A stretch of DNA of 64,000 bases from Flavitalea plasmicola (lineage in GTDB: Bacteria > Bacteroidota > Bacteroidia > Chitinophagales > Chitinophagaceae), in the NCBI RefSeq assembly GCF_030546645.1, contig NZ_JAUOTO010000007.1:248001-312000 (forward strand), written 5' to 3'. This document shows, one piece after another, positions 17,718 through 26,576 of the stretch (the first letter of the stretch is position 1; every line of letters begins with the position of its first letter). The translations under genes and the position numbers were made by a program. The notes beneath the pieces are model-generated. The model was not told the origin of the DNA and ran no database searches. It worked only from the letters and a program-made list of their open reading frames with translations.

Positions 17718-18991
17718 GCAACGGTGATCTTGTTTAATAATTGGGCCAGCTGCCCGGTGACGGATTTCGCTGAGAACTGGTCGAACAACAGGTAGTTAAC
17801 GCGGGCGGGTGAAAAATGCTGCTGAAAGGTAATATACTCCTGGAATATCCTGGGAAAAATACCGGAAATACTATCGACGCCCTCCTCTCCCTCGAAGGGC
17901 AGGACAAGGCCTGCCCCGGTGTTTCGAAGTACCTCGCAGGCCGTACTTTGTGCATGCAATACGGCCAGCACGGGCTTTTGGCTAAGTACCGCCTGGTAAA
18001 CCTTGGAGGGTGTGTAGTGGGGCTCCGTGCTACCCAGGATAAAGACCCCCGAGGCTGCGTCCAGGTGGATCAGCACATCCAGGTAAGGTATTCGTGCCGG
18101 GTATTCGAAGATTACTTTCTCCCATAGGCCGTACTTTTCCGCCATGGGTCGTATATTATATCCTTCCGGATCATTAGGCGTCTTCCCGGTACCAATAAAA
18201 TGGATCTCCAGATCGGCAAAAACCGAAGGAGCTTTTGCCATGGCCTGCATAATCGCTTCCAGGGGCCGGTAGGCCTTGGGCAGCATGGCGCCGGCATAGA
18301 CCAGCTGTATCTTCCCTTTTGATTGCTGAAAGAGATAAGGACCCGTATGCAGCTCCTTCACTTTCAAATGGTCGGCCGCCTCTCCCCCATAGGGCATGGC
18401 GCCGAACAGACAGGTGGGGGCAAGCTCCGGGTTCCTTTCCTGCACACCTTTATAATAACCTTCCGCTACGCCGGTGATCAGGGAAGCTTTCTTTATAGCA
18501 ATGGGCTCCAGGATACTGGCCAGCTTCCAGCTAAGCCAATGCCGGGAAAATAATTTCTCGCTGCCGGGGAAACGATGGACCCAGGGATCGATATAATCGA
18601 TGCCATATTTGACGCCGGTGGAAGCATGCAGCCACCTGCCCAGCAGCGCGACATAAAAAGAAGGGATCGGGATGTATAAAAAGTCGATCGCCTGCTCCTT
18701 TATAATATGCCTGGCTCTTTTGTACAGCTGCCGGAATGCACGCAAACCCAGGTCGCCGATGAGCCTTGGCCGGGTAACGGGGAAGGCGCTGACCTTCTCT
18801 ATCTGCAATCCTTCCGGCAACAGCCGGCTGAGCTGATGATCCAGCTTTTCTTCATAATATTTTTCATCCACGGCCAGGATCACGGGTTCCCATCCAAATT
18901 CCGGCAAATGCTGTGCAAAAAGCCTGGAGCGATGCACAGCCGCCAGGTTGGAAGGAGGGAAATGAGGGGATATGATGAGAATTTTTTTCAA
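17714..18991 (-). CDS. GT4-like glycosyltransferase
   Basis: A 425-residue GT-B protein: KILIISPHFPPSNLAAVHRSR at the start is the typical first strand and loop of capsule GT4 enzymes, and LVYAGAMLPKAYRPLEA opens the donor domain. The usual EX7E is not obvious; the equivalent region reads ILGSTEPHYTPSKVYQAVLS, a variant seen in a subgroup of capsule transferases. Joined by 4-nt overlaps to both neighbours. Specificity unknown. Confidence 0.82.
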   Translation of the reverse strand: MKKILIISPHFPPSNLAAVHRSRLFAQHLPEFGWEPVILAVDEKYYEEKLDHQLSRLLPEGLQIEKVSAFPVTRPRLIGDLGLRAFRQLYKRARHIIKEQAIDFLYIPIPSFYVALLGRWLHASTGVKYGIDYIDPWVHRFPGSEKLFSRHWLSWKLASILEPIAIKKASLITGVAEGYYKGVQERNPELAPTCLFGAMPYGGEAADHLKVKELHTGPYLFQQSKGKIQLVYAGAMLPKAYRPLEAIMQAMAKAPSVFADLEIHFIGTGKTPNDPEGYNIRPMAEKYGLWEKVIFEYPARIPYLDVLIHLDAASGVFILGSTEPHYTPSKVYQAVLSQKPVLAVLHAQSTACEVLRNTGAGLVLPFEGEEGVDSISGIFPRIFQEYITFQQHFSPARVNYLLFDQFSAKSVTGQLAQLLNKITVA

Positions 18992-20196
18992 GACAGGTGA
19001 AGCCTAAGGTGGTTTAATAATTTTTCGGACTCATTTTCCCAGTTGAAGACTTCGTCGGCAGCATGGCCTGCAGCCATTTTTGCCTTCGCCAGTTCATAGG
19101 GGTGAGCGATATAGTACTGCATTGCAGTTGCCAGATCATCCGCATTGTTCATACGGCACAGGCGACCCGCCCCGGGAAATTGGCTGAGCACGTCCCTTTG
19201 TCCATAGGTATCCGTTGCTATAATAGCCAGTCCCGACATTAAATAAGATAATATTTTATTGGTGACACAGATATCCCTGTTGATCGATACAGATGATTCC
19301 AAAGCAAGGCCTACATCAAAATTAGCCCCGTCTGCCACGATCTCTTCGGCAAGTATCGGCTCATGAAAAAAAACCATCCCGGACTGCATTTTTGTACCCA
19401 TCCGCGCGAGTAACACATCCTTGTACCCTGCATCATTAAATGTCCCGCGAAGATGCAATTCCATGGGAGAGGATATCCTGGATGCAGCCTCCATCAGCTC
19501 TTCCAGGCCCCGGTCAGGCCCGATGACCTGAGAATACCAGTAGAATCTCACCGGCTCGTGCTCAATAGCCGTCCGGTGCCAGGCAGGGAAGGTATTCAGG
19601 ATGGTGACAGGAGGTTTTATACCGTATTTCTTTACATACGCTTCGCCAATGCCTTTGGAGGCAGCCGTCAGGTAGGTACAATGTGGAAGGTATTTTTTTT
19701 CCAGGTAGGTAATGATCCGATCGGAGCCCTTCTGGCTCATACCCGTGTGAAAGTCTTCGGCATCAAAGCCGAACAGGGCCTGATTGCTCCTCGCGGCGGC
19801 AAACCCTATACCCAGGGCCTCGGCATGGTGTGCGATGTATATGTCAGCTTGCTGCTCCTTCGCCAGTAACAGTAATTCGTCATAGGCCTTTTCAACGGCC
19901 CGCTCGGCGATCCCAAAATGCAAGGTCAATCGGGATAGCTTATGGAAAAGCTTTTGCTTCAACGATAGGTATAGCCACCTTTTTTTCTCATCCGGCCGGG
20001 TCTTTCTGAAATTCACCGTTTTCAGGGTCCATTTCCTGGCACGCATCATTTCCTCATCAAACTTGCTTTGCAGTTCATGGTTATTGATCGTCACCACCAC
20101 CACATCATATCCGTTGCTGTAAAAAGTGTCCGCTTCCTTCAGGACCCTTGGGTTATAGCTGATATGCCTGGTGGTAACGATACAGATCTTTTTCAT
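18988..20196 (-). CDS. GT4-like glycosyltransferase
   Basis: A 402-residue GT-B protein starting KKICIVTTRHISYNPRVLKEA, a motif of hexosyltransferases that act on capsule precursors. The acceptor half has HAEALGIGFAAA; the donor half has YWYSQVIGPDRGLEEL and the NKILSYLMSGLAII segment in place of a classical EX7E. Cytosolic, no membrane span. Four-nucleotide overlaps connect it with the genes on both sides. Confidence 0.82.
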   Translation of the reverse strand: MKKICIVTTRHISYNPRVLKEADTFYSNGYDVVVVTINNHELQSKFDEEMMRARKWTLKTVNFRKTRPDEKKRWLYLSLKQKLFHKLSRLTLHFGIAERAVEKAYDELLLLAKEQQADIYIAHHAEALGIGFAAARSNQALFGFDAEDFHTGMSQKGSDRIITYLEKKYLPHCTYLTAASKGIGEAYVKKYGIKPPVTILNTFPAWHRTAIEHEPVRFYWYSQVIGPDRGLEELMEAASRISSPMELHLRGTFNDAGYKDVLLARMGTKMQSGMVFFHEPILAEEIVADGANFDVGLALESSVSINRDICVTNKILSYLMSGLAIIATDTYGQRDVLSQFPGAGRLCRMNNADDLATAMQYYIAHPYELAKAKMAAGHAADEVFNWENESEKLLNHLRLHLS

Positions 20197-21524
20197 AGAA
20201 CTCCTACCTCATTATAGATCTCAAGGTACCGTCGGGCTACTTCATCAAAAAGCACCGGCGGATTCACGCCCGATTTGAGGGCAGGCAAAAGTTGAGGTTC
20301 GTCCAGCAGTCGTTGTAGCTGGGCCTGAAGACTATCGAGAGATTTAAACGTGAAGAGAAGTCCATTCTTGTCATGCCTGATCAATTCCGCATTTCCGTAT
20401 ACTTCACTCGCCAACACCGGAATGCCCGCTCCAAAGGCCTCCTGGATCACCAGCGGCGACATTTCGGAGAAAGCTGAAGGCAGACAAAGCATATCATGCT
20501 GGCCCACCGTGCTTAACAGGTCTTCCCTGGAAAGCAATCCACGCCAGTGAATATTTTTCCTGCCAGCGGACAGTTGGTGGCATTTGTCAATATAAGCCTG
20601 GTCCCCTTTCCCATAAATGCTTAGTTCGATCTTGCCCTCGGGCAGCTTGCCGATAGCATTCAGCAACAGTTCCACCCCTTTCAGTGGGTGAAGCCTTCCG
20701 ATAAAGATCAGCTTTATAGAACCAGTAAAATTGAAAGCGAGACGTGGCGCCGTATGGCCCGGCTCACCGGCAAAGGATAGAGCAGGTGGCACATAGGTAG
20801 TTTTCTCTTCCGGGAAGCCGTTGGCGATCATTATTTTCTGGAACCATCTGGCGTACAGTACCACCTTGTTACAATTCACTGCCAACTGATCCAGTTTCTT
20901 TTGAATGTCCGCTATGCGGTTGGCGCCTGCAAGCCCTGTCCCTAACGAACTGTTCCAATATCCCGTATCGATCCCTGTTTTTTGCAGCACGCCGCTTAAT
21001 GCCCCCATTACGTTGGCCACCGTATTGCTGTGGCCCTGGTGTACGAGATGACAGGAAGCGCAGCGCACCGGCCTGATAATGCCGTCGCAGATCTTTTTCT
21101 CTTTATAGATCAGCGTCTCCGTGGCGCAGACATGGCCAGGCAGGTGCATTGTATATATCACCGGGATCCCCAGTGCTTTTACCTCCGCAATATGCTGAAC
21201 CGTGATCCCGATGCCCGCATATATACCATGAAAATGCACACAGGAGGGTCGGGCGCCCCGGATATATTCACGGAAAGCTTTGATCCCTTCTGGCAGGGCA
21301 AGCCCGGAAATATGTAGTCTCGTTTGCTTCGTTGGCTCTGCATACTTGATCACCCGGATACCATCGTAGACATATTCAGCATTCTGGTCCTGGCCGAAAC
21401 CGGGTATGACCACTTCCGTATCGATGCCCTGCGCAAGCAGGAATTTGCAGATGGACCAGCAGTAGACCTCCGTTCCGGCTACATGCTCGGGCAGAAAGCC
21501 GGGTATGACATGAACGATCTTCAT
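20193..21524 (-). CDS. glycosyltransferase family 4 with a cysteine cluster
   Basis: A 443-residue GT-B enzyme: VIPGFLPEHVAGTEVYCWS at the start, IFIGRLHPLKGVELLL in the donor domain and EX7E in SEMSPLVIQEAFG. Between residues 135 and 165 it carries an inserted stretch with four cysteines (HVCATET, KICDG, RCASCH), which could bind zinc; such insertions occur in a subset of GT4 enzymes. It starts 8 nt after the end of the methyltransferase gene. Specificity is not predictable. Confidence 0.88.
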   Translation of the reverse strand: MKIVHVIPGFLPEHVAGTEVYCWSICKFLLAQGIDTEVVIPGFGQDQNAEYVYDGIRVIKYAEPTKQTRLHISGLALPEGIKAFREYIRGARPSCVHFHGIYAGIGITVQHIAEVKALGIPVIYTMHLPGHVCATETLIYKEKKICDGIIRPVRCASCHLVHQGHSNTVANVMGALSGVLQKTGIDTGYWNSSLGTGLAGANRIADIQKKLDQLAVNCNKVVLYARWFQKIMIANGFPEEKTTYVPPALSFAGEPGHTAPRLAFNFTGSIKLIFIGRLHPLKGVELLLNAIGKLPEGKIELSIYGKGDQAYIDKCHQLSAGRKNIHWRGLLSREDLLSTVGQHDMLCLPSAFSEMSPLVIQEAFGAGIPVLASEVYGNAELIRHDKNGLLFTFKSLDSLQAQLQRLLDEPQLLPALKSGVNPPVLFDEVARRYLEIYNEVGVL

Positions 21525-21532
21525 TCGACAGG

Positions 21533-22327
21533 TTATTTTTTCAGGATGTCATAAGGTTGGCCATTCTTCATCCCCATCACTGCCAAAGTAGTCCTACGGA
21601 TAAAATAGACGGGATAATTATGCTGTTTTAACCATTTTTTAAAAAAATGTTTGACGCCAAATAGATGAGCATCATGCCAGAGGATGACGCCGCCTTCCGG
21701 CTTTATCAATTGCAGGGCATTCTTTGTATCACTTGCAGCATATTCTTCACTGTGGGCGCCATCGATGAAAACTGCATCCATCTTTCCAGCGTAAGGCGTG
21801 AAATCGAATTTAGCGGAGTCCCCCCACACCTGCTGGATCAGCTTTTCCTGCGGCGTATTCAGGAATCTTTCCCCGCTGACGACTTTTGTAGCCAGCTCGA
21901 CATCGATATGTCCTGTCTGCAGGCTTACTGTGTCCGATTCCGGCGGTAAATTAAGCGTGTATACTTTCCCTTCTCCTCCTGAAAGATTCATGGCGATAGC
22001 CCGGGTTGTCCGGCCGTCAAAAGTTCCTATTTCGAATACCGTATTACATTTGTTGTCTTTGATGATCCCTGCTACACTAATCAGCTCGAATTCGGTCGTG
22101 TTATGCTGCCGGGCTTTCAGCGGCGCCACGGTGATCTGCAGATCGTCATGCTGAAGGATCTCGGAAAGCTCTACGCTCCTGTCGCCCGAAAAAGGATAAA
22201 TAAGCGCATCATAGCTTTGTGAAAGGCGATGGCGGGCAGGGCGGGAAAAAGGGTATTGGAGAAGATTCCCCGCAAATACGAAAAAGTTGGAAACCGTATA
22301 CCTGAAAAGCGTCTGAATAGAAGACAT
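21533..22327 (-). CDS. class I SAM methyltransferase (Methyltransf_24 type)
   Basis: A 264-residue protein with motif I VFEIGTFDGRTTRAIAMNL near residue 95 and VFIDGAHSEEYAASDTKNAL near residue 190, followed by GGVILWHDAH. This is the pattern of cephalosporin-hydroxylase-like/Methyltransf_24 enzymes, often O-methyltransferases acting on sugars. The N-terminal 70 residues lack similarity I recognise. Gaps of 8 and 19 nt to the neighbours keep it in the operon. Confidence 0.82.
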   Translation of the reverse strand: MSSIQTLFRYTVSNFFVFAGNLLQYPFSRPARHRLSQSYDALIYPFSGDRSVELSEILQHDDLQITVAPLKARQHNTTEFELISVAGIIKDNKCNTVFEIGTFDGRTTRAIAMNLSGGEGKVYTLNLPPESDTVSLQTGHIDVELATKVVSGERFLNTPQEKLIQQVWGDSAKFDFTPYAGKMDAVFIDGAHSEEYAASDTKNALQLIKPEGGVILWHDAHLFGVKHFFKKWLKQHNYPVYFIRRTTLAVMGMKNGQPYDILKK

Positions 22328-22346
22328 TTGTGATATTTTAAAGGGT

Positions 22347-23276
22347 TTAAACGATCGACACGGGCGACTGCCTGCTGACTATTTTTCTATAGGTCCCTTT
22401 CATCTTGTTGACAGGGATCATTGCCTCCACCAGCGAAAGAGGGCCGACTCCAGCCTTACGCGACAACTGGACGGCAGCCGAAAAGTTCATTTTTCCAAGC
22501 AATCCCAGTATCTTCCGGCCCATCAGCCTCCTGCTATTGCCCAAAGCGGCCTTTCTTTCTTTTTCCGATAACGGGCAAAGAGGGTTGTTAAGTATCTCCC
22601 GGTCCAGGTCAAATCTCAACAGGGCATATTCCTGGCTGCCCATAGAAAATTCCTGGCCCGGATGCGTCCTCCACCAGATCAGACCGGGCTGCATCTTAAC
22701 GACCGGATGGTTAAGCGCAAACTTCATCCACATTTCGGCATCGCCGATATACCGCCTTCCGGAAAATCGTCCGGCTTCCTCAAAGGCGCTTCGGCGTATA
22801 ATAGTCCCTACGGGCCCGGCATAAAAAAGTCCGCCCATGCCGAAGAAATGCTGCCTGTAAGCATCATAGCTGTTGTACAGGATAGGGTAAGGGCTGGAAT
22901 CGTCCTGCACCTCATTACCGCAGAATGCAAAAGCGGCCTCCGGAAACTTCTCCATCACATTCACCATGATCTCAAGGCTATGTGGATAGATCAGATCGTC
23001 CGAATCCTGGTATTTCAGGTATTTCCCCCTGGCGTAGGACGCTGCTTTATTACGATTGGGATAGTCCCCCAGGTTCGTTTCATTGACATAAACCCTTATC
23101 CTCGGATCTTTCGCGGCGTATTGCCGGGCTATCTCTACTGTCTTGTCTTTTGAGACATCGTCACAAACGATGAGCTCAAAATCTTTAAATGTCGAAGCCA
23201 ATACGCTTTCTATCGCTTCCACAATATACTTTTCCCGGTTATAGGAAGTCATTAACACACTGATCAAAGGATTCAT
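22347..23276 (-). CDS. glycosyltransferase family 2
   Basis: About 309 residues with GT-A features: ISVLMTSYNREKYIVEAIESV, LIVCDDVSKDKT, and the metal site YQDSDDLIY near residue 92. I use the ATG at 23276 rather than 23294 because it gives the ATGA overlap with the upstream SDR gene that is common in this locus and places the first beta strand at the N-terminus. Acts in the cytosol on an unknown lipid-linked acceptor. Confidence 0.88.
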   Translation of the reverse strand: MNPLISVLMTSYNREKYIVEAIESVLASTFKDFELIVCDDVSKDKTVEIARQYAAKDPRIRVYVNETNLGDYPNRNKAASYARGKYLKYQDSDDLIYPHSLEIMVNVMEKFPEAAFAFCGNEVQDDSSPYPILYNSYDAYRQHFFGMGGLFYAGPVGTIIRRSAFEEAGRFSGRRYIGDAEMWMKFALNHPVVKMQPGLIWWRTHPGQEFSMGSQEYALLRFDLDREILNNPLCPLSEKERKAALGNSRRLMGRKILGLLGKMNFSAAVQLSRKAGVGPLSLVEAMIPVNKMKGTYRKIVSRQSPVSIV

Positions 23277-24166
23277 TTGATCGTTTGCAGCCATACGTTA
23301 AAATTATTTTGCAGGGGTGACCCTATTATCCCTGAAATTTTTTCTGCACTGAAAATGGTATCTCCACTCTCAAGTTTTTCATCCATTACAGGCCATGGGA
23401 TAAGCTCGACACCGACCGCATATTTTTTTGCAATGGCGTCAGCCACCTCGTAAAGCGAGAAGGTCTCTCCTGCAATATTGAAGACCTGGTTCACACTTTC
23501 CGGCTTGTTGATTGCCAGAAATATCTGCCTGCATAGGTCTCCGACATGCGTAAAGCTTCTTTTCTGGCCGCCCGTCCCGTATAACGTTATGTTTTTCCCC
23601 ACGACTGCCTTATTCATAAAAAAACCGACTGTTCCATAAGAATACGAATTATCCAGCAGGTTCCCGTAAGGCACGCATATCCGGAATATAGTAAAGGCTC
23701 TTCCGAAATAGGCGCCGTATTGATGAAGAAGGGTCTCGCCGAACCATTTGTTCAAAGCATAGATGGTCTTAAACTCCTTTTCGTCGTCCTCTGCCAATAG
23801 TTTATCTTTCACTCCTTTATATACGAGTCGTGTGGAAGGGAATATTACCCTCGCATTGCTTTTTGTCGCATCCAGGCGGCTCAGCAAATGCAAAATTCCT
23901 TTCTCATTGACATCGACATAGGCCTCGTAATCCTCATACGCCTTCGCTGTTCCGGTGATGCCCGAAAAATAAAAGACAAGGTCGACGGTCGTATCCAGCT
24001 TAGCGAACTGCTCCTTGCTGCGGACATCCAGGCTCTCATATACTATGCCCTGAATGCCGCACTGGTCAGCTAAATCATATCCATGCACCTCACATCCCTG
24101 CTGAAGCAAATAATACCCAAGGCTTTTACCGATATATCCATTGATCCCTAGCAGCGCGACTTTCAT
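23273..24166 (-). CDS. NAD(P)-dependent SDR, probable NDP-4-keto-sugar reductase
   Basis: A 297-residue extended SDR: VALLGINGYIGKSLGYYLL binds the dinucleotide, FPSTRLVYKG and YALNKWFGE carry Ser and the Tyr-x3-Lys pair. It follows the 2,3-dehydratase and a Gfo/Idh/MocA gene in one block. In 2,6-dideoxyhexose pathways of actinomycetes that trio is dehydratase, 3-ketoreductase, then a 4-ketoreductase of this SDR class, so I infer reduction of C4. The 4-nt overlap with the Gfo gene supports joint expression. Confidence 0.8.
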   Translation of the reverse strand: MKVALLGINGYIGKSLGYYLLQQGCEVHGYDLADQCGIQGIVYESLDVRSKEQFAKLDTTVDLVFYFSGITGTAKAYEDYEAYVDVNEKGILHLLSRLDATKSNARVIFPSTRLVYKGVKDKLLAEDDEKEFKTIYALNKWFGETLLHQYGAYFGRAFTIFRICVPYGNLLDNSYSYGTVGFFMNKAVVGKNITLYGTGGQKRSFTHVGDLCRQIFLAINKPESVNQVFNIAGETFSLYEVADAIAKKYAVGVELIPWPVMDEKLESGDTIFSAEKISGIIGSPLQNNFNVWLQTIK

Positions 24167-25140
24167 AATTTTATTTTTATTGCCGTATCCTGGATGGCCG
24201 TCAGTATGCGACTTTGATCGAGGATATCCTCCAGGTGCCTGGAGCCATCTCTTTCCGCAACGCTTCTATGAAGCTCCTTGAGTATATTCATAAAATGATT
24301 GTCCGGCTCCAGTTCCTGGACAATGCGTTCGCCCTGTTGCTCCAGCAATATCTTCGGCCTTTCCGCCGGCTTTGGAGTAAAAGCCCGTTCAGCCAGCAGC
24401 CGCCCCCTGCTACCCCAGAATTCGTAATTGCATTGATAAAAGTTATCAAATCCAAATGAAAGCTGCGCGACGATGTTGTCCCGGCTGATCAACGAAACAT
24501 TCCCAAAAATATCAACGCCGGTGACAGGGTCCAGGTATAAGGTTGCCGAGATCACTTCCAGCCCTTGCCCCAGGAACCATTGGCTCGCTTTTACCGTATA
24601 CGCGCCCGCATCCAATAATGCTCCACCGCCGGCCGCTTTGTCATACCGGAAATTGTCTTTATCCAGCGGAGGAAACCCAAACTGGCTCCGGAATACCCTG
24701 ATCTCCCCCAGTTTTTTCTCCCGAAGCATCTCCCACGTGAAATTATGCTGGGAGTGATGGCGGAACATAAAGTTTTCCATGAGGGTCAACTCTCTTTCTT
24801 TAGCCATTTCAATCAGCCGCATAGCAGAGCCAAGATCCATGGCAAAGGACTTCTCCACCAGGAGGTGCTTGCCGGCTTCCAGGCACCGGGTGATCCACTC
24901 CTCATGCAAGCCCGTGGGCAGTGGCATATAAATTGCCTCGATATCCTGCCTCTTCAACAGGTTCTCGTATCCCACTATACCCTCCACGCCAAACGCTTTT
25001 GAGAACTCTTCGGCTTTTCCGGAGGTACGGCTCCCGATAGCGGCCAGCTCGAAATATTCCGGCAGACCCTGTATAGCGGGGATCATCAGCCGTTTGGCTA
25101 TGCTGGCACATCCCATTACTGCAATGCTGATCTTTCTCAC
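24163..25140 (-). CDS. Gfo/Idh/MocA oxidoreductase, probable NDP-hexose 3-ketoreductase
   Basis: A 325-residue protein with ISIAVMGCASIAKRLMIPA at the N-terminus, EKSFAM carrying the catalytic Lys, and GGGALLDAGAYTVKASQWFLG in the middle. It differs from the WbpB-like paralogue at 10.8 kb and resembles the 3-ketoreductases (TylCII, SpnN, KijD10 type) that act straight after NDP-hexose 2,3-dehydratases. It lies five bases downstream of such a dehydratase gene, which is the strongest support for that role. Confidence 0.82.
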   Translation of the reverse strand: MRKISIAVMGCASIAKRLMIPAIQGLPEYFELAAIGSRTSGKAEEFSKAFGVEGIVGYENLLKRQDIEAIYMPLPTGLHEEWITRCLEAGKHLLVEKSFAMDLGSAMRLIEMAKERELTLMENFMFRHHSQHNFTWEMLREKKLGEIRVFRSQFGFPPLDKDNFRYDKAAGGGALLDAGAYTVKASQWFLGQGLEVISATLYLDPVTGVDIFGNVSLISRDNIVAQLSFGFDNFYQCNYEFWGSRGRLLAERAFTPKPAERPKILLEQQGERIVQELEPDNHFMNILKELHRSVAERDGSRHLEDILDQSRILTAIQDTAIKIKL

Positions 25141-25145
25141 GAATG

Positions 25146-26576
25146 TTAAAATGATACTGCAGCCAAAAGACTTCTGGCCTGGATGTTTAAATAATTATTG
25201 AATCGAATGAAGGAATACAGCTGACTAAGCGTCATCCAGCAATAAGTTTCCGGCAGTTCGTCGGAAAACTCGCTTCCTACCTCCACGATGATATTTAAAT
25301 TTTGTTCGTTGTAAAAACGCCCGCCCTCTTCGGATTGCATTGCCCTGTATAGAATATTCTCCGCCCGCGCATTCAATACCTCATTTATGAAAGGAACTTC
25401 ATATTCATTTAACCCCTTCCTGTAATTGCCCGTTAGACATTGTACGCTCGGCGCCAGCTCAAGTATATCGAAATTGCCCGCTTCGATCTTTGCCTGCACA
25501 AGGAAATGCATCACTCCATTGATCTTTTTGACAATAAACGCGATCAAACCCTCCTGGGCTGATTTTACAAGTGGCTGATCCCACGCCACCACCTCCCTGT
25601 TGCTGATGTGCACGCGCGCCCCTATCACGGAGAAATATTTATGCGCTTCATGCCGGATCTCCGTGCTTGTAGTCACCCACTTTTCAACTCTATTCAACGG
25701 TATCTTCGATACTTCCAGCTCATATTTACTTTTAAGCCCGGTGATCCATGAAATGATCTCTTCGATCGTAAGCAGTGCATTGCCTTCATCCAGCGCGGAC
25801 AATAACATCTGCTGTCCATCCCTTACAAGCGTGTCTGGCGGAGAGATGAAATGCTGGAAGAGCTGAATGCTTTCCACAGGAAAAGTGCCATAGCTTATTC
25901 CGGAAATGACCGTCCTCGTATCCATATTGACAAGGTTGTCGACACTCATCATTTTCTTGATCTGACCCAAGGTAAGCCAGCAGAAATCATCATGAACGGG
26001 GATTTCCTCATGTACTTCTATGATGATATTCCGGTTCCTTTTCCTCAAAAAACGCGCACCCTGCTCCGATTGGAGCTGATCCAGCAAAACGTCCGCGCTT
26101 TTCTCTCCGTTGAAGTATTCCAGGTACAACGGCGCCTTGCCTTTGTGTACTTTTGAATAGTTGCTCTTGGTGGCCTGCAGCGTGGGCGACAGCTGGACGT
26201 AATTGATATTCCCCGGCTCTATCTTAGCCTGCATGAGAAAATACAGCACGCCGTTGAAATGCTTTGTAATGATACCCAGGAAGCCGATCTCGGGCTGATT
26301 GATGATCGGCTGGGTCCAGGATTCCACCAATCCCCAGTTCGTCTTTACACAAATGCCTTCAATGGAAAAAAAACGCCCCGTTTCATGATGCAGGTTGCCG
26401 GACTTTTCATCGAAAGACCATTTCTGCAGCTCTTTGAAGGGTACTTCCTCTATTTCTATCCTGACAGCATTCCTCCGCGAATCCATCCATTGTAAAAAAC
26501 GCTCATTGGGCATCAGCTCCCCGTCATAAGCATAGGCGGAACGAAGGAAGGAAATATATGCGCTGCTTTTGGGCAT
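25146..26576 (-). CDS. NDP-hexose 2,3-dehydratase
   Basis: A 476-residue protein made of two homologous halves. QPIINQPEIGFLGI, NGVLYFLMQAKIEPGN and LSPTLQATKSNY in the first half are matched by QPLVKSAQEGLIAF, NGVMHFLVQAKIEAGN and LAPSVQCLTGNY in the second. This duplicated layout and the AKIE(A/P)GN and SNY motifs are diagnostic of the EvaA/TylX3/SpnO family, which removes the C2 hydroxyl of dTDP-4-keto-6-deoxyglucose in deoxysugar antibiotic pathways. Such a gene in a surface polysaccharide locus is unusual. It starts immediately after the TAG stop of the GT4 gene. Confidence 0.92.
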   Translation of the reverse strand: MPKSSAYISFLRSAYAYDGELMPNERFLQWMDSRRNAVRIEIEEVPFKELQKWSFDEKSGNLHHETGRFFSIEGICVKTNWGLVESWTQPIINQPEIGFLGIITKHFNGVLYFLMQAKIEPGNINYVQLSPTLQATKSNYSKVHKGKAPLYLEYFNGEKSADVLLDQLQSEQGARFLRKRNRNIIIEVHEEIPVHDDFCWLTLGQIKKMMSVDNLVNMDTRTVISGISYGTFPVESIQLFQHFISPPDTLVRDGQQMLLSALDEGNALLTIEEIISWITGLKSKYELEVSKIPLNRVEKWVTTSTEIRHEAHKYFSVIGARVHISNREVVAWDQPLVKSAQEGLIAFIVKKINGVMHFLVQAKIEAGNFDILELAPSVQCLTGNYRKGLNEYEVPFINEVLNARAENILYRAMQSEEGGRFYNEQNLNIIVEVGSEFSDELPETYCWMTLSQLYSFIRFNNYLNIQARSLLAAVSF

